DNA of 16,369 nt, taken from Syntrophaceae bacterium UBA4059. Lineage in GTDB: Bacteria; Desulfobacterota; Syntrophia; Syntrophales; Smithellaceae. Under the pieces are notes generated by a model. That model worked only from the letters and a program-made list of their open reading frames with translations, was not told where the DNA came from and ran no database searches. The translations under genes and the position numbers were made by a program. This document shows, in pieces, positions 1 to 7,608 of this stretch. Within the stretch, counting starts at the first letter, position 1. Every line of letters begins with the position of its first letter. The stretch covers positions 9,646 through 26,014 of the forward strand of contig DFZJ01000035.1 in the NCBI GenBank assembly GCA_002382045.1, read 5' to 3'.

Positions 1-263
1 AAACTCAACTCCTGTTTCAGGTAAATGGTTCCGGGCCCGGGCAGCTGGTTGGCGATAATGGCGGAGATGAAACCCGCCGTCAGCATGCCGTGCGCGATAC
101 GGGTTTTGAAAAAAGTATTTTTGGCATAGGCTTCGTTGACATGCGCCGGATTGAAATCGCCGGTGATGCCCGCGTATAAGTAGATATCCGTTTCAGTCAC
201 GGTTTTGGCAAATTCCGCCGTGTCTCCAACTTTAATCTGATCAATTCTTTTTCCAGCGATCAT
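1..263 (-). CDS. phaJ: MaoC-family (R)-specific enoyl-CoA hydratase, partial (3' end outside window)
   Basis: The first 87 residues of a hot-dog-fold hydratase are visible; the C-terminus runs off the left edge. The stretch GITGDFNPAHVNEAYA carries the MaoC/PhaJ hydratase-2 signature, with Asp36 and His41 at the positions of the catalytic Asp31/His36 of Aeromonas caviae PhaJ. It is followed by RIAHGMLTAGF, typical of the family. The enzyme would hydrate trans-2-enoyl-CoA to (R)-3-hydroxyacyl-CoA in the cytoplasm, supplying monomer to the PHA synthase encoded upstream. The ATG at 263 is preceded by AAGGAGG about 10 nt away. It is the fourth gene of the phaE-phaC-GAF operon, 65 bp after the GAF gene, with no clear terminator between them. 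Some MaoC proteins act on other enoyl-CoAs, so the monomer role rests on context. Confidence 0.88.
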   Translation of the reverse strand, partial: MIAGKRIDQIKVGDTAEFAKTVTETDIYLYAGITGDFNPAHVNEAYAKNTFFKTRIAHGMLTAGFISAIIANQLPGPGTIYLKQELS

Positions 264-328
264 CGAAAAAGTACCTCCTTCTTGTTTTTTGAAACAGAAA
301 AGAATCTCGTCCCATGGGATATCAGGTA

Positions 329-1384
329 CTAGAACCAGGATTTATGACTCCATATATTTTCCTTCAAGTCCTTAATGTCATCCTGTATGACCATATACAT
401 GCAGGCATTATTAATGGCCAGACCGCCTTGATAGGCCAGTGCGGTCACCAGCAGGACTTCATCTTCGGAGAATTTCCTCTGCCGTCCGCTGTAAACAATG
501 AGGACCCCGATGACATCATCCTTGGATTTGATCGGAACATAAAGCATGGAAACAATGCCTTCTTCCTTTTTTTCTATCTTGTACTGGATTCCCGGGTCGT
601 TTAAGACATCATGAATAGCGATGGTTTTTCCTTTCAGGGCTTCAGCCATGTTTTTATCTGCGACGATAGGCCCTTTGTTCAGGTATTTTTCGCTCAAGCC
701 GAAACAGGCCACCCGCTTCAGTGTGCGTTTGTCTTCTTCCAGCAATTGGACGGCTGCCGCTTTAAGACGGAGTGATTTTACCAGATCCTGAGTCATGGCC
801 TGTAAAATGGCTTTAACGTCCAGGCTTTCCGAAATGCTGGAAGCCAGTTTCAGGAAGATTTTGGATTGCTGGCGCAGCCTCTGGATCAGAAGGGCGTTTT
901 CAATCTCCGCGCCGCCCTGATCGGCGAGGATAGACAGAAAATCAATTTCGTCCTTGGTGAACTTGCGGATGTCGTTGGTGTAGACGCTCAAAATACCCAG
1001 CATCCTGCCCTTCTCCTTGACCGGTACGGACAGAATAGATCCGATGCCTTCCGCTTGTTTTGCTTCATGGTTGGCCAGCCGTTTATCGGTTGTGGCGTCA
1101 CGAAAATACATATAGCCGTCTTTCATCAGTTGCGGGCTGATTTTGACGGCGTGGGCCGGTCCCGCGTGGATGTATTTATCGGAAAGCCCGACCTGGACGA
1201 CGGCAATATTGCGAATCGAGCCTTCCAAATTATCATCCATCAGGAAGACGACGGCTGCCTTGGCTTTCAGTGTTTTTACCGCCGTAGAGACAATTAGGTG
1301 TCCCATTTTGAGATGGTTATCCGTTGCGGCCATGTCTCTGCTCAGCTTGATTAAAGCTTGAAAAAAACTTTCATCGTTTGACAT
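329..1384 (-). CDS. Tandem GAF-domain protein in the PHA operon
   Basis: This 351-residue soluble protein is made of two GAF domains, at about residues 26-165 and 187-327, and no recognisable output domain (no kinase, GGDEF, HD or DNA-binding motif). The two halves are clearly related to each other: GLSDKYIHAGP matches GLSEKYLNKGP, and both carry an EGI-S-L-VP core and an RKF-(T/S)-(K/E)-DE-then-QGG tail. This points to internal duplication. GAF domains bind small ligands such as cyclic nucleotides or sense redox state; the ligand here cannot be read. The ATG at 1384 has GGGAGAA about 8 nt upstream, and the gene starts 16 bp after phaC, so it is very probably co-transcribed. It may sense a metabolite and affect PHA synthesis or granule proteins. 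That role is inferred from position only. Confidence 0.85.
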   Translation of the reverse strand: MSNDESFFQALIKLSRDMAATDNHLKMGHLIVSTAVKTLKAKAAVVFLMDDNLEGSIRNIAVVQVGLSDKYIHAGPAHAVKISPQLMKDGYMYFRDATTDKRLANHEAKQAEGIGSILSVPVKEKGRMLGILSVYTNDIRKFTKDEIDFLSILADQGGAEIENALLIQRLRQQSKIFLKLASSISESLDVKAILQAMTQDLVKSLRLKAAAVQLLEEDKRTLKRVACFGLSEKYLNKGPIVADKNMAEALKGKTIAIHDVLNDPGIQYKIEKKEEGIVSMLYVPIKSKDDVIGVLIVYSGRQRKFSEDEVLLVTALAYQGGLAINNACMYMVIQDDIKDLKENIWSHKSWF

Positions 1385-1400
1385 ATTTTCTTCTCCCTTT

Positions 1401-2702
1401 TTATATGGCTTCAGCGATTTTTTGAATCAGCGATAACTTGCCCTTTCCGGTTGCTGACTGAGGTTTAATCTGGGGCTTGCCTGACGCTTTTTTCTTTATG
1501 CCGGACTGTTTTATTACAGGTTTTTTCTTAACCGTAGGGCCTTTTGCTTCTTGTTTGACCTGAGCTTCTCTCTCGGCAGCCGCAGGCTTTTGCGCTGCCG
1601 CATGGAGAGGAATATCTTCCGAGTCGCGTTCTTTAAGCCACCGGACAATTTTCGGCGCGAAGAGTCTCTGAAATCTTGAACTGACGTAAATGCCGATGTG
1701 ACCGGTTTCCAGACAAACGTCTTCCGTATCCTGGCTGCCCACGGCCCCGGTCAGTTGATTACAGGCTTCGGGCGGGACCAGGTGGTCATATTCGCCAAAG
1801 AAATTGAGCAGCGGCATGGTCAGCTTTTTCAAGTCCACCCGCTTGCCTCCCAGCAGCATCTTGCTCTGAATCAGTAAATTTTTTTTGTAGCAGTCGTCGA
1901 CAAACTGGCGGAATGTTTCTCCGGGAACATCGGGACTGTCGAAAATCCAGCGTTCCATGCGCACGAAGTTTTCTACAAAATCCTTGTTGTCCATGTTTTC
2001 CATAAAACTGACATATTTATCAATCATCAGCCGCGCCGGGTTCAAAAGGAGAAAACCGAAATTCATCAGATCGCCGGGAATATTACCAAAGGTGTTAATC
2101 ATCCGCTCCGTATCGATGTCTTTCATCCAGATATGCAAAAGGCCCTTGTCGTTGTCAAAACTCGACGGGGTGACGGTGGTGATCAAATTTTTGATTTTGT
2201 CCGGGTGCTGGGCTGCATACATGACGCAGAAGCTTCCGCCCATGCAAATACCCATGAGATTAATTTTAGGGAGATTGTGTTTTTTGCGAATGAAATCGAC
2301 AATGTTGTTCATGTAGCCGTTGACATGATCGTCAATGGTCAGAAAACGGTCTTTGCGCTTGGGATAGCCCCAGTCCACCATGTAAAGATCGATGCCGCCT
2401 TCCAGGAACGTTTTGACAACACTGCGATCCGGCTGCAAATCCAGCATGGTTTCACGGTTGATCAGCGCGTAAACCACCAGCAGGGGCGCTTTTAACTTGC
2501 TTTCCGCGTTTTCATTGCGAAAATAATGCTTTACTTTGACACGGTCTTCTTCATACACGATTTCATAAGGCGTCGAGCCGAGTTGATAGTTGAGCTCGCT
2601 CAGTAATACGTCGGACGCCCTGGAAAGGCGTTTTTGCGTCTGTTCCGCGTCTTCAGCCAGTCGCTGCATGATCAGGTCGATAGGAATTTTTGTTGAAGTC
2701 AT
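1401..2702 (-). CDS. phaC: Class III poly(3-hydroxyalkanoate) synthase, catalytic subunit PhaC
   Basis: An alpha/beta-hydrolase-fold synthase of 433 residues that polymerises (R)-3-hydroxyacyl-CoA with release of CoA on the surface of PHA granules. The lipase-like box reads GICMGG with nucleophile Cys153; the acid is Asp306 (GEYDHLVPP) and the base His335 (ETGHIG). All three are offset by exactly four from Cys149/Asp302/His331 of Allochromatium vinosum PhaC. The frame is open from an ATG at 2744, but the ATG at 2702 is preferred: GAGGA lies 9 nt upstream of it and it matches the family N-terminus. Class III PhaC is usually about 355 residues. The excess here is a C-terminal tail of about 65 residues rich in Lys, Ala, Pro and Gln. 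It follows phaE directly, as expected for the two-subunit enzyme. Confidence 0.94.
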   Translation of the reverse strand: MTSTKIPIDLIMQRLAEDAEQTQKRLSRASDVLLSELNYQLGSTPYEIVYEEDRVKVKHYFRNENAESKLKAPLLVVYALINRETMLDLQPDRSVVKTFLEGGIDLYMVDWGYPKRKDRFLTIDDHVNGYMNNIVDFIRKKHNLPKINLMGICMGGSFCVMYAAQHPDKIKNLITTVTPSSFDNDKGLLHIWMKDIDTERMINTFGNIPGDLMNFGFLLLNPARLMIDKYVSFMENMDNKDFVENFVRMERWIFDSPDVPGETFRQFVDDCYKKNLLIQSKMLLGGKRVDLKKLTMPLLNFFGEYDHLVPPEACNQLTGAVGSQDTEDVCLETGHIGIYVSSRFQRLFAPKIVRWLKERDSEDIPLHAAAQKPAAAEREAQVKQEAKGPTVKKKPVIKQSGIKKKASGKPQIKPQSATGKGKLSLIQKIAEAI

Positions 2703-2759
2703 AAAAATATTTCCTCGCGAAAGTCTCCGGTGATTGTCCGCCAAAGACAGGAAGGACGG

Positions 2760-3671
2760 CTACTTTACAGCCGTCAGGGTATTGGGCGAAATGTCGAGCT
2801 GCTTTTCCAGTTCTTTAACCCTCTTTTTGAGAAGGTGGAATTCCTTGTGCATGTCATCCATGTCTTTGTGGGTGACAACAGGCAACAGTTGGAGGAAATC
2901 ATTCATAGCTTCATTTCTGGCAACGATGAAATCTTCCAGCTTGTTGAGCGTCCGATGCAACGCGTCCGTATACTCCTGGGATTTGAACAGATTCATGTAG
3001 TGGCCTTCCAGAATTCTCAGCCACATCCCGTAACTTTCTTTTGTATCTTTGGGCAGATGGCCTTCTTCCGCCATCTGCCGCAGTTTTTCCTGAAGCACCT
3101 TGAATGACTTTTCCATCGGCAGATACAGGATGGAAAGAAATTCCGCCAGTGTGGTTTCAAAGAGATTGTACTTATCGAGCATTTCATTGAAACGTTCGGA
3201 ATAAAAACGGGTCAGTCCCAGCGGTGGAATTTTTAAGTATTGCCGCAACTCTTTTTCATAGACTTCCGACAGGGCTTTAAAAACTTCCTGATCCAGATTG
3301 TCAAAGTTATAAGCTTCCGTGCGTTTGCCTATCCTGCCCGCTTTTTCCATTAAATGGTTTTGTATCTGCATTGCGGCATCAAAGCCGGATTGGGCCATTT
3401 TCAGGAGAATTTCGGGCAGCGCGTTGACCGAGTTGGCGGCTGCTGAGGCGGCCCCCGGTTCGCTTATGATCAGGGAAAAAGATTTGAGCAGGTTCAAGTT
3501 GGTTTCCAACTGCTGCGTGAAACGGTTCTGCATGGCGGTTTGTGTCTTAAACGTGGTATCCGAATTAGGCGGTATTGTTTTCGCCATATTGAGCCACATG
3601 TCAGTGACCGTCTTCAGCCACGGGAACATCGAAGATTCATGGAAAGGAGATTGCTTGCCTTCGTCAGCCAT
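2760..3671 (-). CDS. phaE: Class III PHA synthase subunit PhaE
   Basis: A 303-residue, mostly helical, Met/Leu/Lys-rich protein without membrane segments, resembling the PhaE subunit that binds and activates class III PhaC. It has a Trp-containing N-terminus (FPWLKTVTDMWLNM), a central region with PPLGLTRFYSERFN near residue 150, and a C-terminal heptad-like coiled coil (LLKKRVKELEKQLD) near residues 280-293. PhaE sequences diverge strongly, so the call leans on the adjacent phaC 57 bp downstream as well as length and composition. The ATG at 3671 is preceded by GAGG only 5 nt away. It is the first gene of the operon, and a TTGACA-type promoter candidate lies about 170 nt upstream. Confidence 0.85.
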   Translation of the reverse strand: MADEGKQSPFHESSMFPWLKTVTDMWLNMAKTIPPNSDTTFKTQTAMQNRFTQQLETNLNLLKSFSLIISEPGAASAAANSVNALPEILLKMAQSGFDAAMQIQNHLMEKAGRIGKRTEAYNFDNLDQEVFKALSEVYEKELRQYLKIPPLGLTRFYSERFNEMLDKYNLFETTLAEFLSILYLPMEKSFKVLQEKLRQMAEEGHLPKDTKESYGMWLRILEGHYMNLFKSQEYTDALHRTLNKLEDFIVARNEAMNDFLQLLPVVTHKDMDDMHKEFHLLKKRVKELEKQLDISPNTLTAVK

Positions 3672-3988
3672 GGTTACCTCATTTAATCAGTAATGTCGGA
3701 AAAATGTTTGAATAATAAAAAATTACAAAGACGATTATTAACGGCAACTGAATTACCGGCTTGAAAATCACGGGGCGCACATGTTATTTATATAAGTAGC
3801 CTCATGATTTGGCCGGCGCTTATTCCTTATTAAACGGATGTATTTTTTAATATAGATGGGATTTTTTGTCAATGTATTTCCGTTGATTGGATGCGGCGAC
3901 GATAGCATTGACGACGTGAACGGCTGCTTCTCGTATTGCCGTTCAAACATGGAGTCTGGTGGTATATTACTATATCAAAAGCCGTCAT
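3672..3988. other. Leader and promoter region between esterase and phaE
   Basis: A 317-bp AT-rich spacer between two minus-strand genes. It holds a promoter candidate for phaE and a leader of about 165 nt. Short open frames on either strand here lack ribosome binding sites and family features. No strong intrinsic terminator for the esterase gene was found. Confidence 0.5.
3844..3872 (-). promoter_or_regulatory. Candidate sigma-70 promoter for the phaE-phaC-GAF-phaJ operon
   Basis: On the minus strand a perfect TTGACA (3872-3867) is followed after 17 bp by TAAAAA (3849-3844, four of six matches to TATAAT) in a very AT-rich setting. Transcription would start near 3837, giving a leader of about 165 nt before the phaE ATG. 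This is a visual match only. Confidence 0.45.
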
Positions 3989-4471
3989 TTATACCTGCTC
4001 CAGAAGTTCCGCCCAGGGGAGTGTCGGGAAGATTTTATTTAACGAATGTTCATCATCCACAAAGTGATGCTCCAGACGGGCGAACGTTTTTTCAGCAATC
4101 CTTTTGACGTCATAAGGATTGACAACTTCGTCCCGCGTGCCGTGATAGATGATCACCGGGATTTGCAGTTTTTGACTGGCGGCGTCTTCAAAGCCTTCCA
4201 AAATCAGCGCGGGAGCAATCAGGATCAATTTTTTTACCCTTGCTTCCTCATCAAGCGCGAAGCGGGCCGCCATCAGGCCGCCAAAACTCGATCCCACAAT
4301 AATCAGATGGTTTTTGCCGTTTAAAATCCGTTTGAGCTTAATCATCCGGGTTTCAAAATCGCCCGTGTAATCTTCAACGATCATCTGCGGAAAGGACTTT
4401 CGAAAAAATTGCGCTTTGTTTCCCTGTGACGTGCTTTCCAGACCATGAATAAAAACAAGTGTGTTTCCCAT
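3989..4471 (-). CDS. Small alpha/beta-hydrolase, YqiA/UPF0227-like esterase
   Basis: A compact 160-residue cytoplasmic hydrolase. It begins with a beta strand and oxyanion segment (VFIHGLEST), has the nucleophile elbow GSSFGG with Ser62, an acid Asp114 in HGTRDEVV, and His142 in DDEHSL, giving a complete Ser-Asp-His triad in the usual order. The short length and the early HG-x-E-S-x-S-x-G motif resemble the YqiA/UPF0227 group of esterases and related serine hydrolases. The substrate is not known; short acyl esters are likely, and a role in PHA oligomer turnover is possible only because the PHA operon lies downstream. AGAGGG lies just upstream of the ATG. The gene is divergent from the DUF1015 gene, with 107 bp between them. 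Confidence 0.8.
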   Translation of the reverse strand: MGNTLVFIHGLESTSQGNKAQFFRKSFPQMIVEDYTGDFETRMIKLKRILNGKNHLIIVGSSFGGLMAARFALDEEARVKKLILIAPALILEGFEDAASQKLQIPVIIYHGTRDEVVNPYDVKRIAEKTFARLEHHFVDDEHSLNKIFPTLPWAELLEQV

Positions 4472-4515
4472 TATTTTACCCTCTGATATTGTTCGCAGAC
4501 ATCATTAATTTGATG

Positions 4516-4544
4516 TTGCCCGGATTATGCCATTGTGTTACACC
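4516..4544 (+). promoter_or_regulatory. Possible promoter for the DUF1015 gene
   Basis: TTGCCC (4516-4521), a 17-bp spacer, and TACACC (4539-4544) preceded by a TGN extended -10 element lie upstream of the ATG at 4579. The -10 match is weak. An overlapping TTGTGT/TATTTT pair is less likely because it would place the transcript start inside the ribosome binding site. Confidence 0.25.
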
Positions 4545-4578
4545 TTGCGCAACATTATTTTTCAACAGGAGATGAAAC

Positions 4579-5805
4579 ATGGCTTTGGTATTACCTTTTA
4601 AAGCGGTTCGCCCGCAGGTGAAGTATGCGGCACAGGTAGCAGCACTGCCCTACGATGTGATGACGCGGGAAGAAGGACAAAAAGCGGTGGCAGGCCATCC
4701 GTTGAGTTTTATGCACGTGGAAAAATCGGAAATCGATGTTCCGGACGGAACGCGCCCGGACGACGCCATAATTTATGAGACGGCCAAGAAAAACTTCAGT
4801 AAATTGAGAGAAGACGGAATCCTGAAACAGGATGAATCACCCTGTTATTATGTCTATCGTCAGCAGATGGGGGCTCAGGTGCAGACGGGGATCGTCGGCG
4901 TGATGAGCGCCGCGGAATATGACGAAGGAAAGATCAAGAAGCATGAACTGACCCGTCAGGACAAGGAAGACGACCGCATCCGTCACGTGCGCAACGTCAA
5001 CGCGCAGACCGGTCCCGTGTTTATCAGCTACATGGCGCGTCCCGGCATTAATACGCTTGTGGGAAAGATTGTTGCGGGCAAGCCGGAATATGATTTTACC
5101 GCCGAAGACGGCGTGATCCATACCGCCTGGGTCGTGGCGGATTCCGCTCAGATTGAGGCGCTCCAAAAAGAATTTGCGGAGGTTGACGCGCTGTATATCG
5201 CCGACGGGCATCATCGCGCCGCGGCCGCCGCCGCCGTCGCGCGCAAGCGCCGCAAGGAAGGTCAGGTGCAGGAATCAGACCGGGTGCTGGCCGTGTTTTT
5301 CCCGCACAATCAATTGAAGGTCATGGATTACAACCGTGCGGTGAAAGACCTGCAGGGTCTCACCGCCGAACAGTTTCTGGAGAAGATCAGCGCCAAGTTC
5401 ACCGTGACTAAAAACTTTGCCGCAAAATCACCCGGGCGCCTGCATGATTTCGGCATGTATCTGGGCGGCGCGTGGTATTGTATCACGATTAAAGAAGGGG
5501 TGTATAACGCCAAAGATCCGGTGGCCAGCCTGGACGCGGCCATTTTGCAGGAACACCTGCTGGCGCCTGTTCTGGGTATTGCTGATCCGCGCACCGACGA
5601 CCGCATTAAATTCATCGGCGGCATCCGGGGCATGGCGGAGCTGGAAAAGCTGGTGAATCAGGATGGCTTTGCCGTAGCGTTTTCACTGTATGCCACCACC
5701 ATGGAGCAGATTATGAATGTGGCCGATGCCGGCGCGATCATGCCGCCCAAGTCCACCTGGTTTGAGCCCAAACTGCGCAGCGGTTTGTTTGTTCACACCC
5801 TGTAG
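4579..5805 (+). CDS. DUF1015 family protein
   Basis: A 408-residue soluble protein that matches the DUF1015 family over its full length: the N-terminal start (LPFKAVRP, then AALPYDVMT), the mid segment with KKHELT and the acidic RQDKEDDRIRH, and the conserved IADGHHRAAAA motif with Asp209, His211 and His212. No transmembrane segment or signal peptide is seen. The family is widespread in bacteria and archaea, often near serine or amino-acid metabolism genes, but its reaction is not established to my knowledge; the conserved polar residues suggest an enzyme. AGGAG precedes the ATG by 7 nt. The stop codon at 5803-5805 lies inside a strong hairpin that may end transcription or be part of a repeat. 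Confidence 0.88.
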   Translation: MALVLPFKAVRPQVKYAAQVAALPYDVMTREEGQKAVAGHPLSFMHVEKSEIDVPDGTRPDDAIIYETAKKNFSKLREDGILKQDESPCYYVYRQQMGAQVQTGIVGVMSAAEYDEGKIKKHELTRQDKEDDRIRHVRNVNAQTGPVFISYMARPGINTLVGKIVAGKPEYDFTAEDGVIHTAWVVADSAQIEALQKEFAEVDALYIADGHHRAAAAAAVARKRRKEGQVQESDRVLAVFFPHNQLKVMDYNRAVKDLQGLTAEQFLEKISAKFTVTKNFAAKSPGRLHDFGMYLGGAWYCITIKEGVYNAKDPVASLDAAILQEHLLAPVLGIADPRTDDRIKFIGGIRGMAELEKLVNQDGFAVAFSLYATTMEQIMNVADAGAIMPPKSTWFEPKLRSGLFVHTL

Positions 5806-5851
5806 GGTATGAACACCCTAAGGGCACGTGCAACCTTCAGGTTGTTCATAC
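5791..5851. repeat. Compound palindromic element spanning the DUF1015 stop codon
   Basis: A 24-nt hairpin (5791-5814) pairs GTTCA/TGAAC outside ACCCT-GT-AGGGT with one mismatch, and its loop/stem covers the TAG stop at 5803-5805. It overlaps a second structure in which outer arms GTATGAACA (5807-5815) and TGTTCATAC (5843-5851) enclose three inner palindromes: CCCT-A-AGGG (5816-5824), GCACGTGC (5824-5831) and CAACCTTCAGGTTG (5831-5844). There is no T-tract, so it is not a standard terminator. Confidence 0.8.
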
Positions 5852-5871
5852 ATTATCATAAGGAGGTTATC

Positions 5872-6558
5872 ATGAAAAAAGTTCGATCGCATGGTTTGAT
5901 GTTCCTTGTTCTGATGATAGCGCTTGGTATTTCCGGTTGCGCCAATACGAAGAATTACTCCATCAATATGAATTATGACGCGCAAAAGGCTGTTATCCCG
6001 GCTTACATGAAAGCGGATCAAAAAGCTTTGCAATCGATTATTGGACTGGCCGAATTTAACGATACGCGAAAGGTAGACGACACGTTGGTCATGGGACACG
6101 TTATCGAAAAGGACGGTCAGTCGTTCCTGATTCTGCCTAAATACACGAGGGCGGCACACGCTGTCGCAGAAGGAATAAGGCAATATTTGCGAAAGGCGGG
6201 ATATAATGTGTCCGGAGTCGGCCCGCGATGGGATCTGAAGGCAGAAACCATGCCGCAGATGAGCAACAGCAAAATTCTGATTGGCGGCGCCATTGAAGAG
6301 ATGGATATCACCTGCCGTCGCGATTTTCCCTCCAATAGCTACAAGACAAAAATCAAACTGACTATTTATATAGCGGACATGGTCAATAAAAAAATACTGC
6401 ACCATGCCAATGTGGAAGCCACAACGTCGCTGGAACATATTTCTTTTTCGGAAGAACGGTTGGGAGAACAGGCCAGTGTTGCGCTGGGCGACGCGATAGA
6501 AAAGATGTTTTCCAAGAAGGAAGTGGCGCAAAAATTACGGGAGGTTCTCAATCCCTAG
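5872..6558 (+). CDS. YajG-like lipoprotein of unknown function
   Basis: A 228-residue predicted lipoprotein. The N-terminus MKKVRSHG is followed by a hydrophobic stretch and the lipobox ISGC, with Cys23 as the lipidated residue after signal peptidase II cleavage; the second residue of the mature protein is Ala, which in enterobacteria favours sorting to the outer membrane. The mature part contains a SIIGLAEFNDTRKVDD segment and a periodic alpha/beta pattern ending in a helix (GEQASVALGDAIEKMF), which resembles the YajG/lipoprotein-16 group. This assignment is tentative. The frame is open further upstream, but the ATG at 5872 has AGGAGG 7 nt before it and starts directly at the signal peptide. 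It lies 66 bp after the DUF1015 gene, separated by a palindromic element. Confidence 0.8.
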   Translation: MKKVRSHGLMFLVLMIALGISGCANTKNYSINMNYDAQKAVIPAYMKADQKALQSIIGLAEFNDTRKVDDTLVMGHVIEKDGQSFLILPKYTRAAHAVAEGIRQYLRKAGYNVSGVGPRWDLKAETMPQMSNSKILIGGAIEEMDITCRRDFPSNSYKTKIKLTIYIADMVNKKILHHANVEATTSLEHISFSEERLGEQASVALGDAIEKMFSKKEVAQKLREVLNP

Positions 6559-6630
6559 AATTGGATTGAAAGCAGAGCGGCTCAGGCGAACAGAGGCATC
6601 CATTAGCTGATGGTTTCTTGATGAGGTGTA

Positions 6631-7608
6631 ATGGCCATGAGCAAAGACGGCAAAACCGGTTTCAATAAAATTCTTTCCATGTTCATGGATTATTTCGGCA
6701 TGGGCCGCACGGCATCCATTGTGGCCATGATCGTGGTCAGTTGCGTGATGATCTTTGCCTGTTTCTGGTTCTTTCATTCCGCCCCGCCTAAAACCATGAC
6801 CATCACCAGCGGGGAAAAGGGCAGCGCGTATTACAGCGTTGCTGAGAAATACGCAAAAATCCTCGCCCGCGACGGCGTGAAGCTGGTCATCTTACCCTCG
6901 GCCGGTTCCGTGGAAAACCTTCAGCGTTTGACCGACCGCTCGTTTAAGGTGGATATCGGATTTGTGCAGGCCGGTCTGGCTAAAGGACAGAATGTTGAAA
7001 ATCTGGTTTCGCTGGGCAGCGTTTCTTATCAGCCGCTTTTGATTTTTCATCGGCTGGGAAAGCCGGTAGAGATTTTGTCGCAGCTCGCTGGCAGGCGGAT
7101 GGCCGTCGGCCGTGAAGGCAGCGGGACGCGCAAGCTGGCCATGGCCCTGCTTGCCGTAAACGGCATCGAACCGGGTGGGGATGCCACGTTTTCAGGGGCG
7201 GAGGGTGAAGAAGCCGCTGCCGCACTGCTTGCCGGAAAAGTAGATGCTATTTTCCTCATGGCGGATTCCGCCTCATCGCAAACCATGCGCGCGCTGCTCA
7301 GAACACCGGGTATTGGACTGGTCAATTTTGCTCAGGCCGACGCCTATGTTCGCCGGATCGGCTACCTCAATAAACTGACGATGCCGAAAGGCGCGATGGA
7401 TTTCGGAAAAAATATTCCGCCGCGGAATATAACCCTGGTTTGCCCCACTGTCGAACTGATCGCTCATCTCTGTGACGCTCCGGGCTGCGCCCTGTCTGGT
7501 CGGTGGCGCACTGATGCGCTCACCCCGGGTATCGGGATTTTAATTCGCTCTCTGTGGTATGCTGCAGAGAGACAACCAACAAAGAAAAGGAGTAAAGCAT
7601 ATGTTTAA
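6631..7608 (+). CDS. Membrane-anchored TAXI-family (NMT1-like) solute-binding protein, 3' end doubtful
   Basis: A periplasmic-binding-fold protein of 325 residues. A single hydrophobic helix at about residues 27-48 (ASIVAMIVVSCVMIF) looks like a membrane anchor. It is followed by TAXI/TRAP receptor features: MTITSGEKGSAYYSVAEKYA, SAGSVENLQRL, DIGFVQAG, and VGREGSGTRKLA in the second lobe. No TRAP membrane subunits are nearby, so a stand-alone binding or sensing role is possible. The last roughly 50 residues look unlike the family and end in a Lys/Arg-rich tail that reads through the next gene's ribosome binding site, overlapping it by 8 nt. Another frame from about 7460 to the TAA at 7541-7543 gives a more family-like end (LRAAPCLVGGALMRSP), so a frameshift is likely. 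GAGG lies just before the ATG; the ATG at 6637 is an alternative start. Confidence 0.75.
   Translation: MAMSKDGKTGFNKILSMFMDYFGMGRTASIVAMIVVSCVMIFACFWFFHSAPPKTMTITSGEKGSAYYSVAEKYAKILARDGVKLVILPSAGSVENLQRLTDRSFKVDIGFVQAGLAKGQNVENLVSLGSVSYQPLLIFHRLGKPVEILSQLAGRRMAVGREGSGTRKLAMALLAVNGIEPGGDATFSGAEGEEAAAALLAGKVDAIFLMADSASSQTMRALLRTPGIGLVNFAQADAYVRRIGYLNKLTMPKGAMDFGKNIPPRNITLVCPTVELIAHLCDAPGCALSGRWRTDALTPGIGILIRSLWYAAERQPTKKRSKAYV

Noticed and set aside
3768..3950. 60-residue open frame on the minus strand upstream of phaE
   Set aside because: No ribosome binding site before its ATG and no family-like sequence; it also overlaps the best phaE promoter candidate.
5818..6531. 237-residue open frame on the minus strand opposite the lipoprotein gene
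   Set aside because: Shadow of the lipoprotein frame, which has a proper ribosome binding site, signal peptide and lipobox.
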